Notes under the pieces: generated by a model
The model's input: the letters and a program-made list of their open reading frames with translations, nothing else
Told to the model about the DNA's origin: nothing
Database searches by the model: none
From: Gautieria morchelliformis
Lineage: Eukaryota; Basidiomycota; Agaricomycetes; Gomphales; Gomphaceae
DNA length: 64,000 nucleotides
Assembly (NCBI GenBank): GCA_015179125.1
Contig: WHVA01000559.1
Span: forward strand, 1 to 64,000
Direction of reading: 5' to 3'
Position numbers and translations under genes: made by a program
Shown here: in pieces, positions 29,118-41,050 of the stretch
Numbering within the stretch: position 1 is the first letter of the stretch
Layout of the letters: every line of letters begins with the position of its first letter

Positions 29118-29421
29118 TGATCAATATCAAGGGTGAGCTATGCTCGAATACATGGATTACGACTGCACCCAAGGACTGGGAACACCGCCTTTATGGATTC
29201 TGAGGTTGAGAAAGAGATTGGTAGGGAGAAGGGCAGGGTCATATTGAATACGGTAGGAAAGTGAACGATCAGCATTTTTGTGACATCACCACATGTTATG
29301 GTTCTGATAGTAGACGCGTCTTGACCTTGCCTTGACCCAGGAATATGGGGTGAGCCTAGGTAGAATTTGAGGTTCACCCACCCCCTTTGAGCAGCTGCAC
29401 TGCGCGCAAACTTGGAGATCC

Positions 29422-30348
29422 ATGACACCACAGTCGATCTCCACCTGTCAAAACCTCGTCCCCATCCCTGTCAACATCTCTTGTCGAGCTTTCGCCTGCA
29501 AGAACTTGTGCTGTTCGGCGCAGCAGTTGTCACGTAGTTCAACAGGATCTGTCTCTGTTGCAGCATATCAAAGGGTCCGCTATTGTGCCAGAGTGCATGC
29601 ATATGGTCGTTCTAACTCACGAGATCTCTTGGTTGGTGAATTTTGGTGCAAAGGCGACACGGAGGAAGTACCTGTACTGGGTGGAAATTTACGAGTAAAT
29701 TGTAAATGCGGGATCAAATGCCGGAGCCAGCTTCTTGGCTGGATGATTCGGCCTCTCGGCGAACTGCCCTCAGCGGTAGTCTCAGTCATTGCCAGCTGTC
29801 TGGTCGTGGCATCACAGGCTGCTGACTTTCAGCGCTCTATGGTGCCAACTACCATTTCAAGCATTCGCGCCCACCCTCGATCGCCAAGTTGCGCAGTATC
29901 ACAGTGGCACCATGGTTCAACACGCCCCATCGCCCGTCGCTCGCACCCAACGTCAAGTCGCGGCCCTTCCTGCTCCAGTTGCATGAACAACCTCATCACC
30001 ATTCGCTCCCCCTCTGAGTTGCGCGCTCCCGTTCACTGTACCCCGCCGTCCACGTGTGTTCCACAGGGCGTGCCACCCGGTCACTGTTCACCGCTGAAAT
30101 TTCGACAGTGGGACGAGGTACCAAAAGCACCCGAGATAGCTGAAGCACATGCTCTCGGGATGGCATTAAGTACGCTTACAGAGGGCAAGTTCCGCCCTCT
30201 ATCCAGAGCATTCCAAGGTCCTGCCTTGAGCCAGATCCGCTCAACCAAATCTCACTCGAGGCTGTATCGCGCTATTTTCGGGGCTCTAATGTCGAAGGTA
30301 CGTTCCTACGCCTCCATGCGCCTCTTTATGATCCTTACATTTGTATAG
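29422..30348 (+). CDS. Long open frame of unknown function
   Basis: A 308-codon frame opens here without interruption, but its sequence shows no motif I recognise. A second frame in the middle (29789-29986; FQAFAPTLDRQVAQYHSGTM) looks at least as protein-like, so introns or a different frame may be correct. A host gene is possible but not established. Confidence 0.25.
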   Translation: MTPQSISTCQNLVPIPVNISCRAFACKNLCCSAQQLSRSSTGSVSVAAYQRVRYCARVHAYGRSNSRDLLVGEFWCKGDTEEVPVLGGNLRVNCKCGIKCRSQLLGWMIRPLGELPSAVVSVIASCLVVASQAADFQRSMVPTTISSIRAHPRSPSCAVSQWHHGSTRPIARRSHPTSSRGPSCSSCMNNLITIRSPSELRAPVHCTPPSTCVPQGVPPGHCSPLKFRQWDEVPKAPEIAEAHALGMALSTLTEGKFRPLSRAFQGPALSQIRSTKSHSRLYRAIFGALMSKVRSYASMRLFMILTFV

Positions 30349-31380
30349 AATTTGGAAGACCTCCAATTGAGCCCCAGAACTCGTTGTGATCCTGCTTTCA
30401 GAGTATTTCAATGCCTAGGGATGCACGTGCACGTGCCGCGCGCTATTGACTTGCGCCTGACTTACTGCACTAGAGCGTATTTTGTCGCCACCGTTTGCCA
30501 CACGAACCTTCCCTCAGAGAGCCACTGTCACCGGTAAAATTGTATCTAATCACTGCTCCGACACGCATAGATCTCTGCAAAATACTTGGATACCTTGAGC
30601 CGCACTACAGCGTCCGGCGGTGTGAACGACTGCATGGGGGGCGTAAGATTGTATAACGGTCTGTGGCTAATTTAATACATGCCATAAGATGTTGAATGAT
30701 CGCTTACATTCAGCGTACGTGACCTCAGGCTCATCTTCCTCAAGCCGCACCCATCATGTGGACTAGTACTTATTCTTGTGTGCAGCAGCGCCTTCCTGCT
30801 CCACCGTCGCAGGCACGAGGCGCAGCTCGGCCTGGCGGGCCTGGAGCTGTGCGGGTCTGTTCAAGCAGCCATCTGAGACCACTCAGTCGGTTGATTTGTC
30901 CGCGTGTGGGCCTGTCGAGGGCAGCTTGGGGATGGTTGGAAGAATTCAGCGTAGGACTAAGAGACGAGCGGAGGTAACTTGTCGACTGAGCCACCGTCTA
31001 TGACTTCTGTCTCGATATCCATGTCGCCATTGCCCTCCCAGGGCGTCTCGGCGGAGGGCATGGACACCTCCCGGCCGCCCTTCCTAACGTCTTTGGCAAG
31101 ATATTTATGATGTCTATCGATGGGATTTAATTATTACGTTATTCTCTGGCGTATGCTCCCTCTGCTACTCTGTTGACTCGTCCACCATCAGGTAACTACC
31201 TTGAATACTAGAAGCTCGCTGCTCCCTCTAGGACCCTAACGGTCCGAAAGTTGCCACTGAAGTCCAGATATGTCCGGCGAGACAGATATACAAGGAAGAA
31301 CCACAGAATACAACATGAGACTAAACTGATAAAATGCGTTGTGACCGGAACAAATTGTCAAAGCAGATCGAAAAGAAAAA
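30349..31380. other. Unresolved intergenic stretch
   Basis: Short frames near 30756-31000 and 31020-31110 could be exons, but no donor-acceptor pair or protein motif decides it. Confidence 0.3.
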
Positions 31381-31382
31381 CT

Positions 31383-33520
31383 ACAGGGACAAACACTCAT
31401 CGGTATTCTTCGTTTCTGGCTTAATCTCCAATGCACTATTGCCAGAGACCGCACTCTCGTGACTGACAACCTCTCCATGCACATTGGATGCCCTTGGTGT
31501 GACTGGAGACCTTCTGCGACGGAACATCGAAATAGCCAGAATGGGGTTGAACCATCTCCAAAACATCAAGGCGTTAAGAAATCCCTGAGATAAGGCAGCT
31601 CCAGCTACGGAATTACTACAGAAACCATGTTCACCTTGCTCGTTCCAAATATAAGAAAAGCAACGAGAGGGGCTATGACAGTTGGAACTCGTGAGTACTA
31701 CTATGGTCACTACAGCATGATGACGGCCAAAACGCACTTCCGGCTTGCAGCATGTCGACCCACACAGGGATGAAAGAGGCTATGACATTTGCAGCTCGTG
31801 AGTACTAGAACGGTCGCTATAGCACGATGAGGGCTATAACGCACATGCGGTTTCAAAAATGGTCTCCCCAGGGATAGAAATGCTAGCTACATTAGTGCCA
31901 CCAGTAAGGACAACGCTTCTCTGAGCGTTAAGCATGGTTGCCACATAGGCTCTTTCACGGTGGCAAGTCCATAAGTATCCGAGTGGATATCCATGTAAAT
32001 TATCAGACATAGGACACAGAGACAGCATATGGGGAAAGAGAACATACACAGCGACCACAAGGCGATACGCGCAAAAAATGACGACACGAATGGCGACAGA
32101 GAATGGTACTCCAAGTGCCTTCACTCCCGTCCGTTTAAAAAACCGCCAACGGCGGTACAGAATGTGGATTATATATACTTTAAAACAGATTAGGGAAGCA
32201 ACACAGTGAGGGTCAACTTACCATCAAATATGAGAGTGACAATCAAGATGGAGAGCAATACGGCGTACTGAGAGACAAGGCTGTGGAGGTCGTAGTCGGT
32301 TTGCAAAGTCTAGATGAACGGAAAGCGCTCACAAGGTGTGGCTGTGGAGGTCATAGTCGAATTGCAAAGTCTAGAAGAAGGCATGGAAAGTGCTCACAAG
32401 GTGGGCTTATCAAATAACATACAATAAAAACTCCTCTGAGAGGCAAGTAACCTTGCAGATCGAACCTGAAAATATATTCAAAATCAGAGGCGGCTTAGCC
32501 GTAGAAGCAATGAGGTCTGACGATGGTAACGCTAGCGCCGAGAGCCGGCAACGAGCACGCCAGTAGAGCCACGTAAGGCGCTGCTAGAAGCTGTTGTAGT
32601 GAAGAAAGGTTACATAAATACCAATGACGGGTGGTGACAAATGAGATCTACCGTAGCTCTCGTCCATCGGATTTGTCTGGGACTACGAGGCCCGTGAATA
32701 GCAGCTCTGAAATCAAACCAAAGCTATGTGTGTCTGAATTGTGTACTCGTCAAGACGATAGAAGAACACAGCTACCTGAACAATCAATGCACACATGGCG
32801 ATATCAGTCATCGCCTGAGCTCCGGAGACAAGTGCTGCCTGGTTCAAGCACTCCTGGTCGGAGTGGATGAATGGAAGAGGGACTCCATAAAATAAACCTG
32901 CTGGTCCCAAACGGTATACTCTGCCGTATCCCGTAGTGAAGATATGTGACCCGAAATACGACAAGAATTTGACTCACCCGACAGAGAAAGTTATGCTAGA
33001 AAATATCCATGTGAAGCAACAGTTAAGAAATGTAAGATCCCGTTGTGCAGTTTTCGAAAAGATAGAGAAAAGGAGGAGGATGGGAAGCAAAATGTGACCG
33101 CCGAGTATTTGTAGCGCACGGTATATGGCCTGCTGTTGCCTCAGCTCTGCAAAAGATCCGAACTAAGCAGACCAAAACGGCATTAAGTAAAATCAGTGAG
33201 TTTCACACACGTTCATCTGGTCTATTCAACCTGTCCAGGAGAGCCGAGGCATTCGGCGTGAGCAGGAGTTGCAGGTTGTCAACACTGTGGCCATCAAAAT
33301 GGCACAAGGCTATTTGGTCTAGTACAGCCAAATGTCAGATGTTTCTGCAGTGGTAAGGTGAACTGACTTACGGTTTATATTATACTGGACAATTGCCTGC
33401 ATGACCGTCTCAGACTCATTAGGTATCCCGCACAAGCCCGCAATGGCAATATCCAGCATTCCATTGTTTGAGCAGAAACAAAGCTCATGTTCTATAGCGT
33501 CCGGCAGACACTTCACCAGT
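31383..33520 (-). CDS. Multi-exon membrane protein, seven-TM type typical of basidiomycetes
   Basis: On the minus strand, exon-like frames in order read IEHELCFCSNNGMLDIAIAG with LCGIPNESET (33516-33371, then a GTAAGT donor). They continue ELRQQQAIYRALQILGGHIL with LPILLLFSIFS (about 33180-33015), ECLNQAALVSGAQAMTDIAM (about 32960-32740), LLAAPYVALLACSLPALGAS with VRPHCFY (about 32600-32490) and VPFSVAIRVVIFCAYRLVVA (about 32110-31990). The last exon ends SALEIKPETKNTDECLSL (stop near 31383). Several strongly hydrophobic segments in this order resemble an expanded basidiomycete family of GPCR-like proteins. The first Met and exact splice sites are not settled, and it could be decayed. Confidence 0.5.
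31660..31860. repeat. Tandem duplication of about 100 bp within an intron
   Basis: Two diverged copies share GCTATGACA, CTCGTGAGTACTA and ACGCAC at equal spacing, starting near 31670 and 31778. They lie between the last two exons of the membrane-protein gene. Confidence 0.65.
32279..32403. repeat. Tandem duplication of about 62 bp within an intron
   Basis: Two adjacent copies start GGCTGTGGAGGTC (32279 and 32340) and end GCTCACAAGGTG. They differ at a few bases and a small insertion. Confidence 0.8.
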
Positions 33521-33529
33521 GTTAGCTCC

Positions 33530-34129
33530 CATTTTCAGTTGAACTTCCATAGTGACTGATCAGTTCACCTGTAGCTCCGTTGTCCCATTGGGAAGAGGGA
33601 CCGACAATGGAAGGGTGGCAAGAGGGCCCGGCAATGTCATGGCAAATGCATTGACTGAACGCAGACATGAGTTCTCCGTGCAAGATGGAAAATATTATGC
33701 TTACTACTTGAGCATATCGCAGCAGAGACAAAGAGTAGACACACAGCAATCCCGGGCATTGTCGCGAGCATAGAGAGAAATTTTTCAAGTAGAAGCAAGA
33801 GTGACGATTGACCTGAGGACGTTTTGGTTTAAGAGTGGAATGATAACGTACCTAAGTGAAGGCTGTGTATACACAGGGGTCTCAGCTCGGATAAATGACT
33901 TGAAATGGTTAAAAGTTCCAGAGAGAACTTAGAGGCACGTATCCTCATTTGGATACAACAATGCAAAATGGCAGTGAAGCGCCACAAAACCATCATCATG
34001 ATCATCAAGTCGGGAAATATATACCTGCTTGCCTTGGAACGGATCAGGCGAACTGAGGGAAGTGAGATCTGATGATATGAGCGGAGAACTGCCGCACACA
34101 GCGCGAAGTCGGGAGTGGGTTTGAATTTG
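33530..34129. other. Gene-free stretch between the membrane protein and NLR1
   Basis: The short frames here show no domain or splice logic I can support. Confidence 0.35.
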
Positions 34130-34413
34130 AAGGGGTCGTCGCGAGCACGAAATTGGCGTTATCACTGAATATAATATATAGTAAAGAGCAATGTGTGGAA
34201 TGTTGAACTTATTGTGCCATAGGTCGCATACCACACCGACCGTACTACTAACATCAACAGGACAATATCGATACGACACCAACCAGAATCAAACCCCGTG
34301 ATATTCACCTGTATCCAGGGACTCTGAGGGGGCGCCGGATGTGGATGGGAGCTGTACGCTTGGATGTTGTGACACGCGTGGTACTTCTATGTACACACCA
34401 TGTTATTTTAAAC
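34130..34413 (+). repeat. Direct repeat flanking NLR1, copy 1 (3' side)
   Basis: It runs from AAGGGGTCGTCGCGAG to CATGTTATTTTAAAC. It is about 90% identical to 41051-41336 in the same orientation. Copy 1 lies just beyond the conserved 3' flank of NLR1 and copy 2 lies upstream of NLR1, so the pair brackets the whole gene. Confidence 0.85.
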
Positions 34414-34479
34414 CAAAACAATCTGGAAGTACACCTACTGTGATAGCAGGATGTATCCATGTGTTAATAAGTGTTTGCC

Positions 34480-37400
34480 CTAGGAAACTCTTGGGGCCAT
34501 TCTGCATCGCGTCCACGATCTGCCGTGCTCAAACAGGCTGAAATCCAGCTTTGTGGACCCCTTCCCGATGACAGCAGTGTTTCCTGGTCGCCACAAACCT
34601 ACTTGGGACCAGGGTGGTACCCAAAATAAAAGTTCTGAGGGCGAGTTGAAGAGCCAGCCATTTTCTAGCCGTGAGTTAATATGAAACCCAGTCCACCCGG
34701 CTGTGTAAAGGATATCAGCATATTCCGTCATACTCAGACAAACCAAGGTAAACAGCTACTGACTATCTTCTTGTCCCGTGAATGGGCCCGAACCAACGAT
34801 GGGGGTTTCCGCATCCCACACACGGATCATATTGTCACCAGACTCTGTGACAACGCCGTTGCCATCATGTGAGAATACCACCGACGTAGCCTCATCGGTG
34901 TGGCCTTCGAATGGCGCGGAAATAAGCTCCCTGGCATCTGCATTCCACACACGGATCGTGGCGTCATAAGACCCGGAGACGATACGCTTGCTGTCATGCG
35001 AGAATGCCACCGACGTGACCCTGCCCATGTGGCCTTCGAATGGTGCTGAAATGCCCTCCCCGGTGTCTGCATTCCACACACGGATCGTCTTGTCATCAGA
35101 CCCGGAGACGATGCGCTTGCCGTCATGCGAGAACGCCACCGATATGACGTAGTCTGTGTGGCCTTCGAATGGTCCAGAAATGAGCTCCCTGGTGTCCGCA
35201 TTCCACACACGGATCGTCTTATCACCAGACCCGGAGACGATGCGCTTGCCGTCATGCGAGAACGCCACCGACATGACCAGGTCGGTGTGGCCTTCGAATG
35301 GTGCTGAAATACCCTCCCCGGTGTCTGCATTCCAAACACGGATCGTCTTGTCACGAGACCCGGAGACGATGCGCTTGCCATCATGCGAGAACGCCACCGA
35401 CGTGACCCAGTCGGTGTGGCCTTCGAATGGTGCTGAAATGAGCTCCCCGGTGTCTGCATTCCACACACGGATCGTGGTGTCACTAGACCCGGAGACGATG
35501 CGGTTGCCATCATGCGAGAATGCCACCGACCTAGCTCCATTGGTGTGGCCTTCGAATGGCTCGGAAATGAGCGCCCTAGCGCCTGCATTCCACACACGGA
35601 TCGTGGCGTCATAAGATCTGGAGACGATACGCTTGCCGTTATGCGAGAACGCCACCGACATGACCATGCCCATGTGGCTTTCAAATGGTGTTGACATGCC
35701 CTCCCCGGTGTCTGCATTCCACACACGGATCGTCTTGTCATGAGACCCAGAGACGATGCGCTTGCCGTCATGCGAGAACGCCACAGATATAACGTAGTCT
35801 GTGTGGCCTTCGAATGGTCCAGAAATGAGCTCCCTGGTGTCCGCATTCCACACACGGATCGTCTTGTCACCAGACCCGGAGACGATGCGCTTACCGTCAT
35901 GCGAGAACGCGACCGACATGACCCACTTGGTGTGGCCTTCGAATGGTCCAGAAATGAGCTCCCCGGTGTCTGCATTCCAAACACGGATCGTCTTGTCATC
36001 AGACCCGGAGACGATGCGCTTGCCGTCATGCGAGAACGCCACCGACGTAATGCAGTCGATGTGGCCTTCCACTGAAATAAACTCCATGGTGTCTGCATTC
36101 CACACACGGATCGTCTTGTCACGAGACCCGGAGACGATGCGCTTGCCATCATGCGAGAACGCCACCGACATGACCCAGTCGGCGTGGCCTTCGAATGGTG
36201 CAGAAATGGGCTCCCTGGTGTCCGCATTCCACACACGGATCGTGTTGTCACGAGACCCGGAGACGATGCGCTTGCCGTCATGCGAGAAAGCCACCGACGC
36301 GACCCAGTTGGTGTGGCCTTCGAATGGTGCTGAAATCAGCTTCCCGGTGTCTGCATCCCACACACGGATCGCCTTGTCACCAGATCCAGAGACAATACGC
36401 TTGCCGTCACGCGAGAACGCCACCAACGTGACGCGGTGGGTGTGGCCTTTGAGTGGTGCTGAAATGTCCTCCCCGGTGTCTGCGTTCCACACACGGACCG
36501 TCTTGTCATCAGACCCGGAGACGATACGCTTACCGTCGTGCGAGAACGCCACCGACGTGACCCTGCCCATGTTGCCTTCGAATGGTGCAGAAATGGGCTC
36601 CCTGGTGTCCGCATTCCACACACGGATCGTCTTGTCACCAGACCCGGAGACGATGCGTTTGCCGTCATGCGAGAACACCACCGATGTGACCCACTCGGTG
36701 TGGCCTTCGAATGGTGCTGAAATGCCCTCCCCGGTGTCTGCATTCCACACACGGATCGTTTTGTCAGCAGACCCGGAGACGATGCGCTTGCCGTCATGCG
36801 AGAACGCCACCGACGTGACGAACTCGGTGTGGCCTTCGAATGGTGCTGAAACGAGCTCCCCGGTGTCTGCATTCCACACACGGATCGTCGTGTCAACAGA
36901 CCCGGAGACGATGCGCTTGCTGTCATGCGAGAACGCCACCGATATGACCAGGTCGGTGTGGCCTTCGAATGGTCCAGAAATGAGCTCCCTGGTGTCTGCA
37001 TTCCACACACAGATCGTCTTATCACCAGACCCGGAGACGATGCACTTGCCATCATGCGAGAACGCCACCGACATGACGGCGGAGGTGTGGCCTTTGAATG
37101 GTGCTGAAATGAGCTCCCCGGTGTCTGCATTCCACACACGGATCGTTTTGTCAGCAGACCCGGAGACGATGCGCTTGCCGTCATGCGAAAACGCCACCGA
37201 CGTGACCCACTCGGTGTGGCCTTCGAATGGTGCTGAAAGGAGCTCCCCGGTGTGTGCATTCCACACACGGATCGTCTTGTCAGCAGACACGGAGACGATG
37301 CGCTTGCCGTCATGCGAGAACGCCACCGACGTGACCGAATCCGTGTGGCCTTTGAATGGTGCTGAAAGGAGCTCCCCGGTGTCTGCATTCCACACACGGA

Positions 37401-40400
37401 TCGTCCTGTCAACAGACCCGGAGACGATGCGCTTGCCGTCATGCGAGAACGCCACCGACGTGACCCAGTAGATATGACCTTCCAGAACCGATTGAATCGG
37501 TAGCCACGTCGTCGCTTTCCCGGTCTTGATGCTGAGCAGTCGCGGGAATCGTGGGAGGTAAGTCTCAGATAGTTTCGACCTTTCAGGTGCAAACGGGAGT
37601 GCCGACAAATAGAGATGGGGAGCACTCTGAGAGATTACACTCCCAAATGTAGCTACAAAACTGCGGGTATCCGTTACAAATGCTGTAATATCATTATCCT
37701 GGAGTTCATTAGACTCATGTCAGAACACGTTTAGGAAAGCCATAGCACTTGGGCGTGGCGCTTACCGGGCTCCATAACACTATTGATGACAGGGCTGCCG
37801 ATACGATGGATACCTTCTTGAGCAAACTCAAAGCTTCTAGCCAATAGAGTAGCTTAGTCTCGAAGAGTTCTTTGACTTTTGCACCTATATCAGGCACAAA
37901 TCTCGTGACGGAAACGTGGTCCGCCCAGAAACGACAAGAGTAGGAAAGTTGTGATGATATGTACTTCTTGATCCGCGCCGGCAAGTCGACAACCTCGTTG
38001 TTGCGTAGATATGAAGTTTCAAGCTGACAAATGTTAAAGCAAAGTTCATCCATCATCACGCGCAAGGCAGAGCGCGCAAGGGTATCATGGTGTAAAGATG
38101 TATCAATGTAGTATGGTCCACTCCGGCTGCGAGCTGTCAAGAAGTCACGAAAAGATGTGTGCAGCAGGGTGATTGGGTCAGATTCTTCAGTAGGAAGCCT
38201 CAACAGAGCACCCATGGGTCCAACTATATGATGAACCTCGGTACCCGACTCGTTGGGATTGCACAACCTCTGCAAGGCAGACATAGAGAGCGGTTCTCTG
38301 GCCGCCAGCATGCAGCCCATTACCAAGTGAAAGCGACGCTGGAAATCGTTATCATCCATCAAGTCATCATCATCCCCGAATATCTGCTTGAGAATCCCGA
38401 GGTATAGCTGATCTAACCCACGGAGGTTCTTGACTAAAAGTTTCTCCAGTTGCTGAACAGGATCCCGACCACGCTTCCCGTCTCCTTTGACAAAACGACA
38501 AGCCGTGGATGCCCATTGAAAGTGGCCTTCGGATTTCTCAACTAGTAACCGACACCAGTCATTATTGGGCCATTTGTGCTCGAGGGCCGTAAGGTGACCT
38601 AGCTGGACTTTCACAAAGCGAAAGACGTCATCGGCAGAGTTGGGGTCAATATCCTTTATGGACCTGGACAGCACATGCTTCTTCCATAGAAGCGCATCCT
38701 GAATGTCTTGTTCGGCCCGCGAGGTGATAAGAAGACGGAGATTAGATGGCAGTTTTGCTGCTTCATCGCCAAGGACCGACAAGAGGCCCTCGCGAGATTC
38801 CTGGTCCCCGCTCTCATCCAATGCATCGATGACGATCACAGTTGGTCCGACAGTCCTTAGCCCATGGGCAGCGTCTAGGATGAACTTCTGGAACTGCTCA
38901 TGAGGTATGCGTGTGGTCCGAAGGGCTCTCTGCTCTCCGACCACTTTCACCAACGATGCTTTGCGTTGCTGGTCCAGATCGGCCAGATCACGAGCAATAG
39001 TGCTAAAGATATTGTCGGGGGGTCGCTCTGCCTGACGAGCGCGGTCAAAACAGTACGACGATCCGAGACGTTTGAGCCTGTCAAACCGTCGAGCGACCTC
39101 GTGAGCAATTGCAGATTTGCCGGAACCCGCGACATCGCTCAAGAAAAATATCCTGGGGGTGTCGACGCTATCCTGGTTGACCCAATCGCAGATCTCCCCA
39201 ATAACCTTCTCGCGAGTACCCGGCAGACAGCCTTTTCTAGGATCGCAACCAGCTCCCGCGGCATAGGGCATGTCATTAAGCTGAACTTCCCCGGCTGGTT
39301 GCAAGGTGTATTAGCGTCGGGAAAGGCCCCAAATCAGAAACTCACAGAGATCGCCGACGACATCCAGAAGACGTAGGACAGTGATTTCAGTATGAATGAC
39401 GGCATGTTCCTGTAACGCCAACCTAAGCTTGGTGAACGTTTCCTGGTATTGTTTGACCTTGCTGTCGACATCCGACACTAGATTCTTCGCCGTTCTTGTC
39501 CCTGAATAAAGATCATCAGCCATGGCCACCTGACACAATGCGTCCAACATACAGAAGTTCTTGTTTTTGGCATAATCGCGAATAAAGTAACTACACTCTA
39601 CTGTCTGATTCGTCAAGGATATGATAAGTGGCCTTTGCGATTCAATTTCCTTCAACGGCTCTGCCAAGTGGACGAACGCATAGGCGTCTCCAATGGTCTT
39701 CGCCAGCTCATTGATGCTATCGTCCCGGTCCTTCTGAGCAATGATCGTCTGCCCAGACGTCAGATGTCTATCAAACTGGTCCATGTGATAGGTCTACCTG
39801 GTGCGCAATAGACAGGACAGACCATGCCATTTTGGCGTACGGATGGATCTAGAATGAAGGAAACGGTGTACATGAGATGACCTCGGAGACCGCCGACGTT
39901 TAAACCATACCTCGGAGATACCATCCACGATCTTGGTAAACAGCTTTATCTTGTCCAGGAGTGGATCCCAAACCGCCATTGTCGGAATGACAGTATTATT
40001 GGTGGTGGAAATGATGCCGTCCACCACATTCCCTGCATCAATAACTCCGGACGGCACGGGGTTCATATTTTCGACCACTTTCGTTTCGTTGACTGCTTCA
40101 TTCAACTGGCCTTCCAGGGCCTTGTCAGACGTCCCGAAAGACGTGATGGTGAACTCTAGGTCAGTCTGAACATCGTGCACATTCCCTGTCTTATCGCATT
40201 TACGCAGTTTGCGAGGAACGGCCGCTGTGTTCGATAATTGCGTGTGCATTCAGTCGTAGAGGGGAAAGAACTGACCACTGACCTCCAGCTGCTCCTTCTG
40301 CAAGCAGCAACTCGATCCTTTCCTTCGCACCGCCAATGTACTCATCACTACCAATTGTATGATGCCTATAGACTTCGATTCCTAATACGGAACCCTCATG

Positions 40401-40773
40401 CAAGTCGTTGCTTGGCATGGACTTAAGATCGCGTGAGGACAATATCATTGGAATTAAACGAACAAATAAAATGACTCCTTCCACGAGGCAGCATTGCCTC
40501 TCGCAGCTATGACCGTCTTCTTGATATCTTCATCGACAAAGAGTTTTAGGTAATATTTGCCGGGACGTTTGCCCAACAGTCCGATATTGGGATGGTGATT
40601 GCATTTTAAGTCTGTGGCCGACCATCAAGAGTCAGTATACGAGGGACAGCGCAAACGAAGGAACCCCCTCCCTGCAACTTTGACCCCGCTTATTGCTGCA
40701 GGAATACTTTGGGGCGGAGAGTCAAGGACTGGACTGGAAAAGTTATCGTGGACTCACAGCACTGCGCCTTCAT
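34480..40773 (-). CDS. NLR1: C2-NACHT-WD40 STAND receptor with 21 WD repeats
   Basis: Exons on the minus strand: 40773-40758, 40611-40464, 40410-40283, 40224-39911, 39848-39798, 39748-39346, 39294-37766, 37698-34764, 34700-34480. They join in phase to 1,914 codons without a stop. Start: MKAQC, a 16-nt exon. Residues 1-97 form a C2-like domain (GKYYLKLFVDED, SDEYIGGAKERI). Residues 98-353 are a helical N-terminal region. NACHT follows, with Walker A DVAGSGKS (about 407-414), Walker B VIVIDALDE (about 506-514) and LLITSRAE (about 545). From about 937 there are 21 WD40 repeats of 43 residues, then the short C-terminal module NSPSELLFWVPPW. It is related to fungal NWD proteins such as Podospora HET-E/HET-D, which trigger cell death on non-self recognition. 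This role is inferred; ligand and effector are unknown. No lesion is seen. Confidence 0.93.
34764..37470 (-). repeat. Coding array of 21 WD40 units in NLR1
   Basis: Each unit is about 129 bp (43 codons), with the core SVAFSHDGKRIVSGS and TIRVWNADT. The residues after GHT, after SGS and before ISAPFE vary. Unit 11 is two codons short (ISVE instead of ISAPFE). A block of about five units seems duplicated (12-16 and 17-21). Confidence 0.92.
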
Positions 40774-40774
40774 T

Positions 40775-41035
40775 GTCCATCGTTCGCCGTGTTCGACGTG
40801 GGTAGGCTACGACAAAGACGCCTCATGGCACTGCCGCCTTCTGCGCGAGGTACGGCTTGTCACGCTCCACTCTGTCACAGGAGACGCCGCCACCGCCAAT
40901 CTTCTCTAAGTATACAGTATTGCCTGTACTGTATGTGCTCCAAGGACGTCTGATCTGCTTCCATGTCCAATGATTTGTGTAAGCCAGGTATTCATCAAAA
41001 TGGTAAGGCGTGTTTGCTGTTTGTCTCATTTGTCG
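40775..41035 (-). promoter_or_regulatory. Conserved 5' flank of NLR1
   Basis: Read on the minus strand, this stretch (AAACAGCAAACACGCCTTAC, then CAAATCATTGGACATGGA, AATACTGTATACTTAG and GGCAGTGCCATGAGGCG) is alignable with the 5' flanks of NLR3 (56015-56265) and NLR2 (45735-45882 plus 46918-47044). It carries the promoter and leader; no specific factor site can be named. Confidence 0.6.
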
Positions 41036-41050
41036 TGACCAATAATTATA

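Noticed and set aside
34764-37470. Regular repeats resembling a CRISPR-like or satellite array
   Set aside because: Units are 129 bp, contiguous without spacers, and encode a WD40 propeller; the organism is a eukaryote.
34778-37471. Long open frames antisense to the WD40 array (for example 556 codons at 35801-37471 and similar in NLR2 and NLR3)
   Set aside because: Each 129-bp unit is a whole number of codons, so a frame open in one unit is open in all. The antisense frames only mirror the repeat (CENATDVT/WPSNGAEM pattern) and lack start or splice logic.
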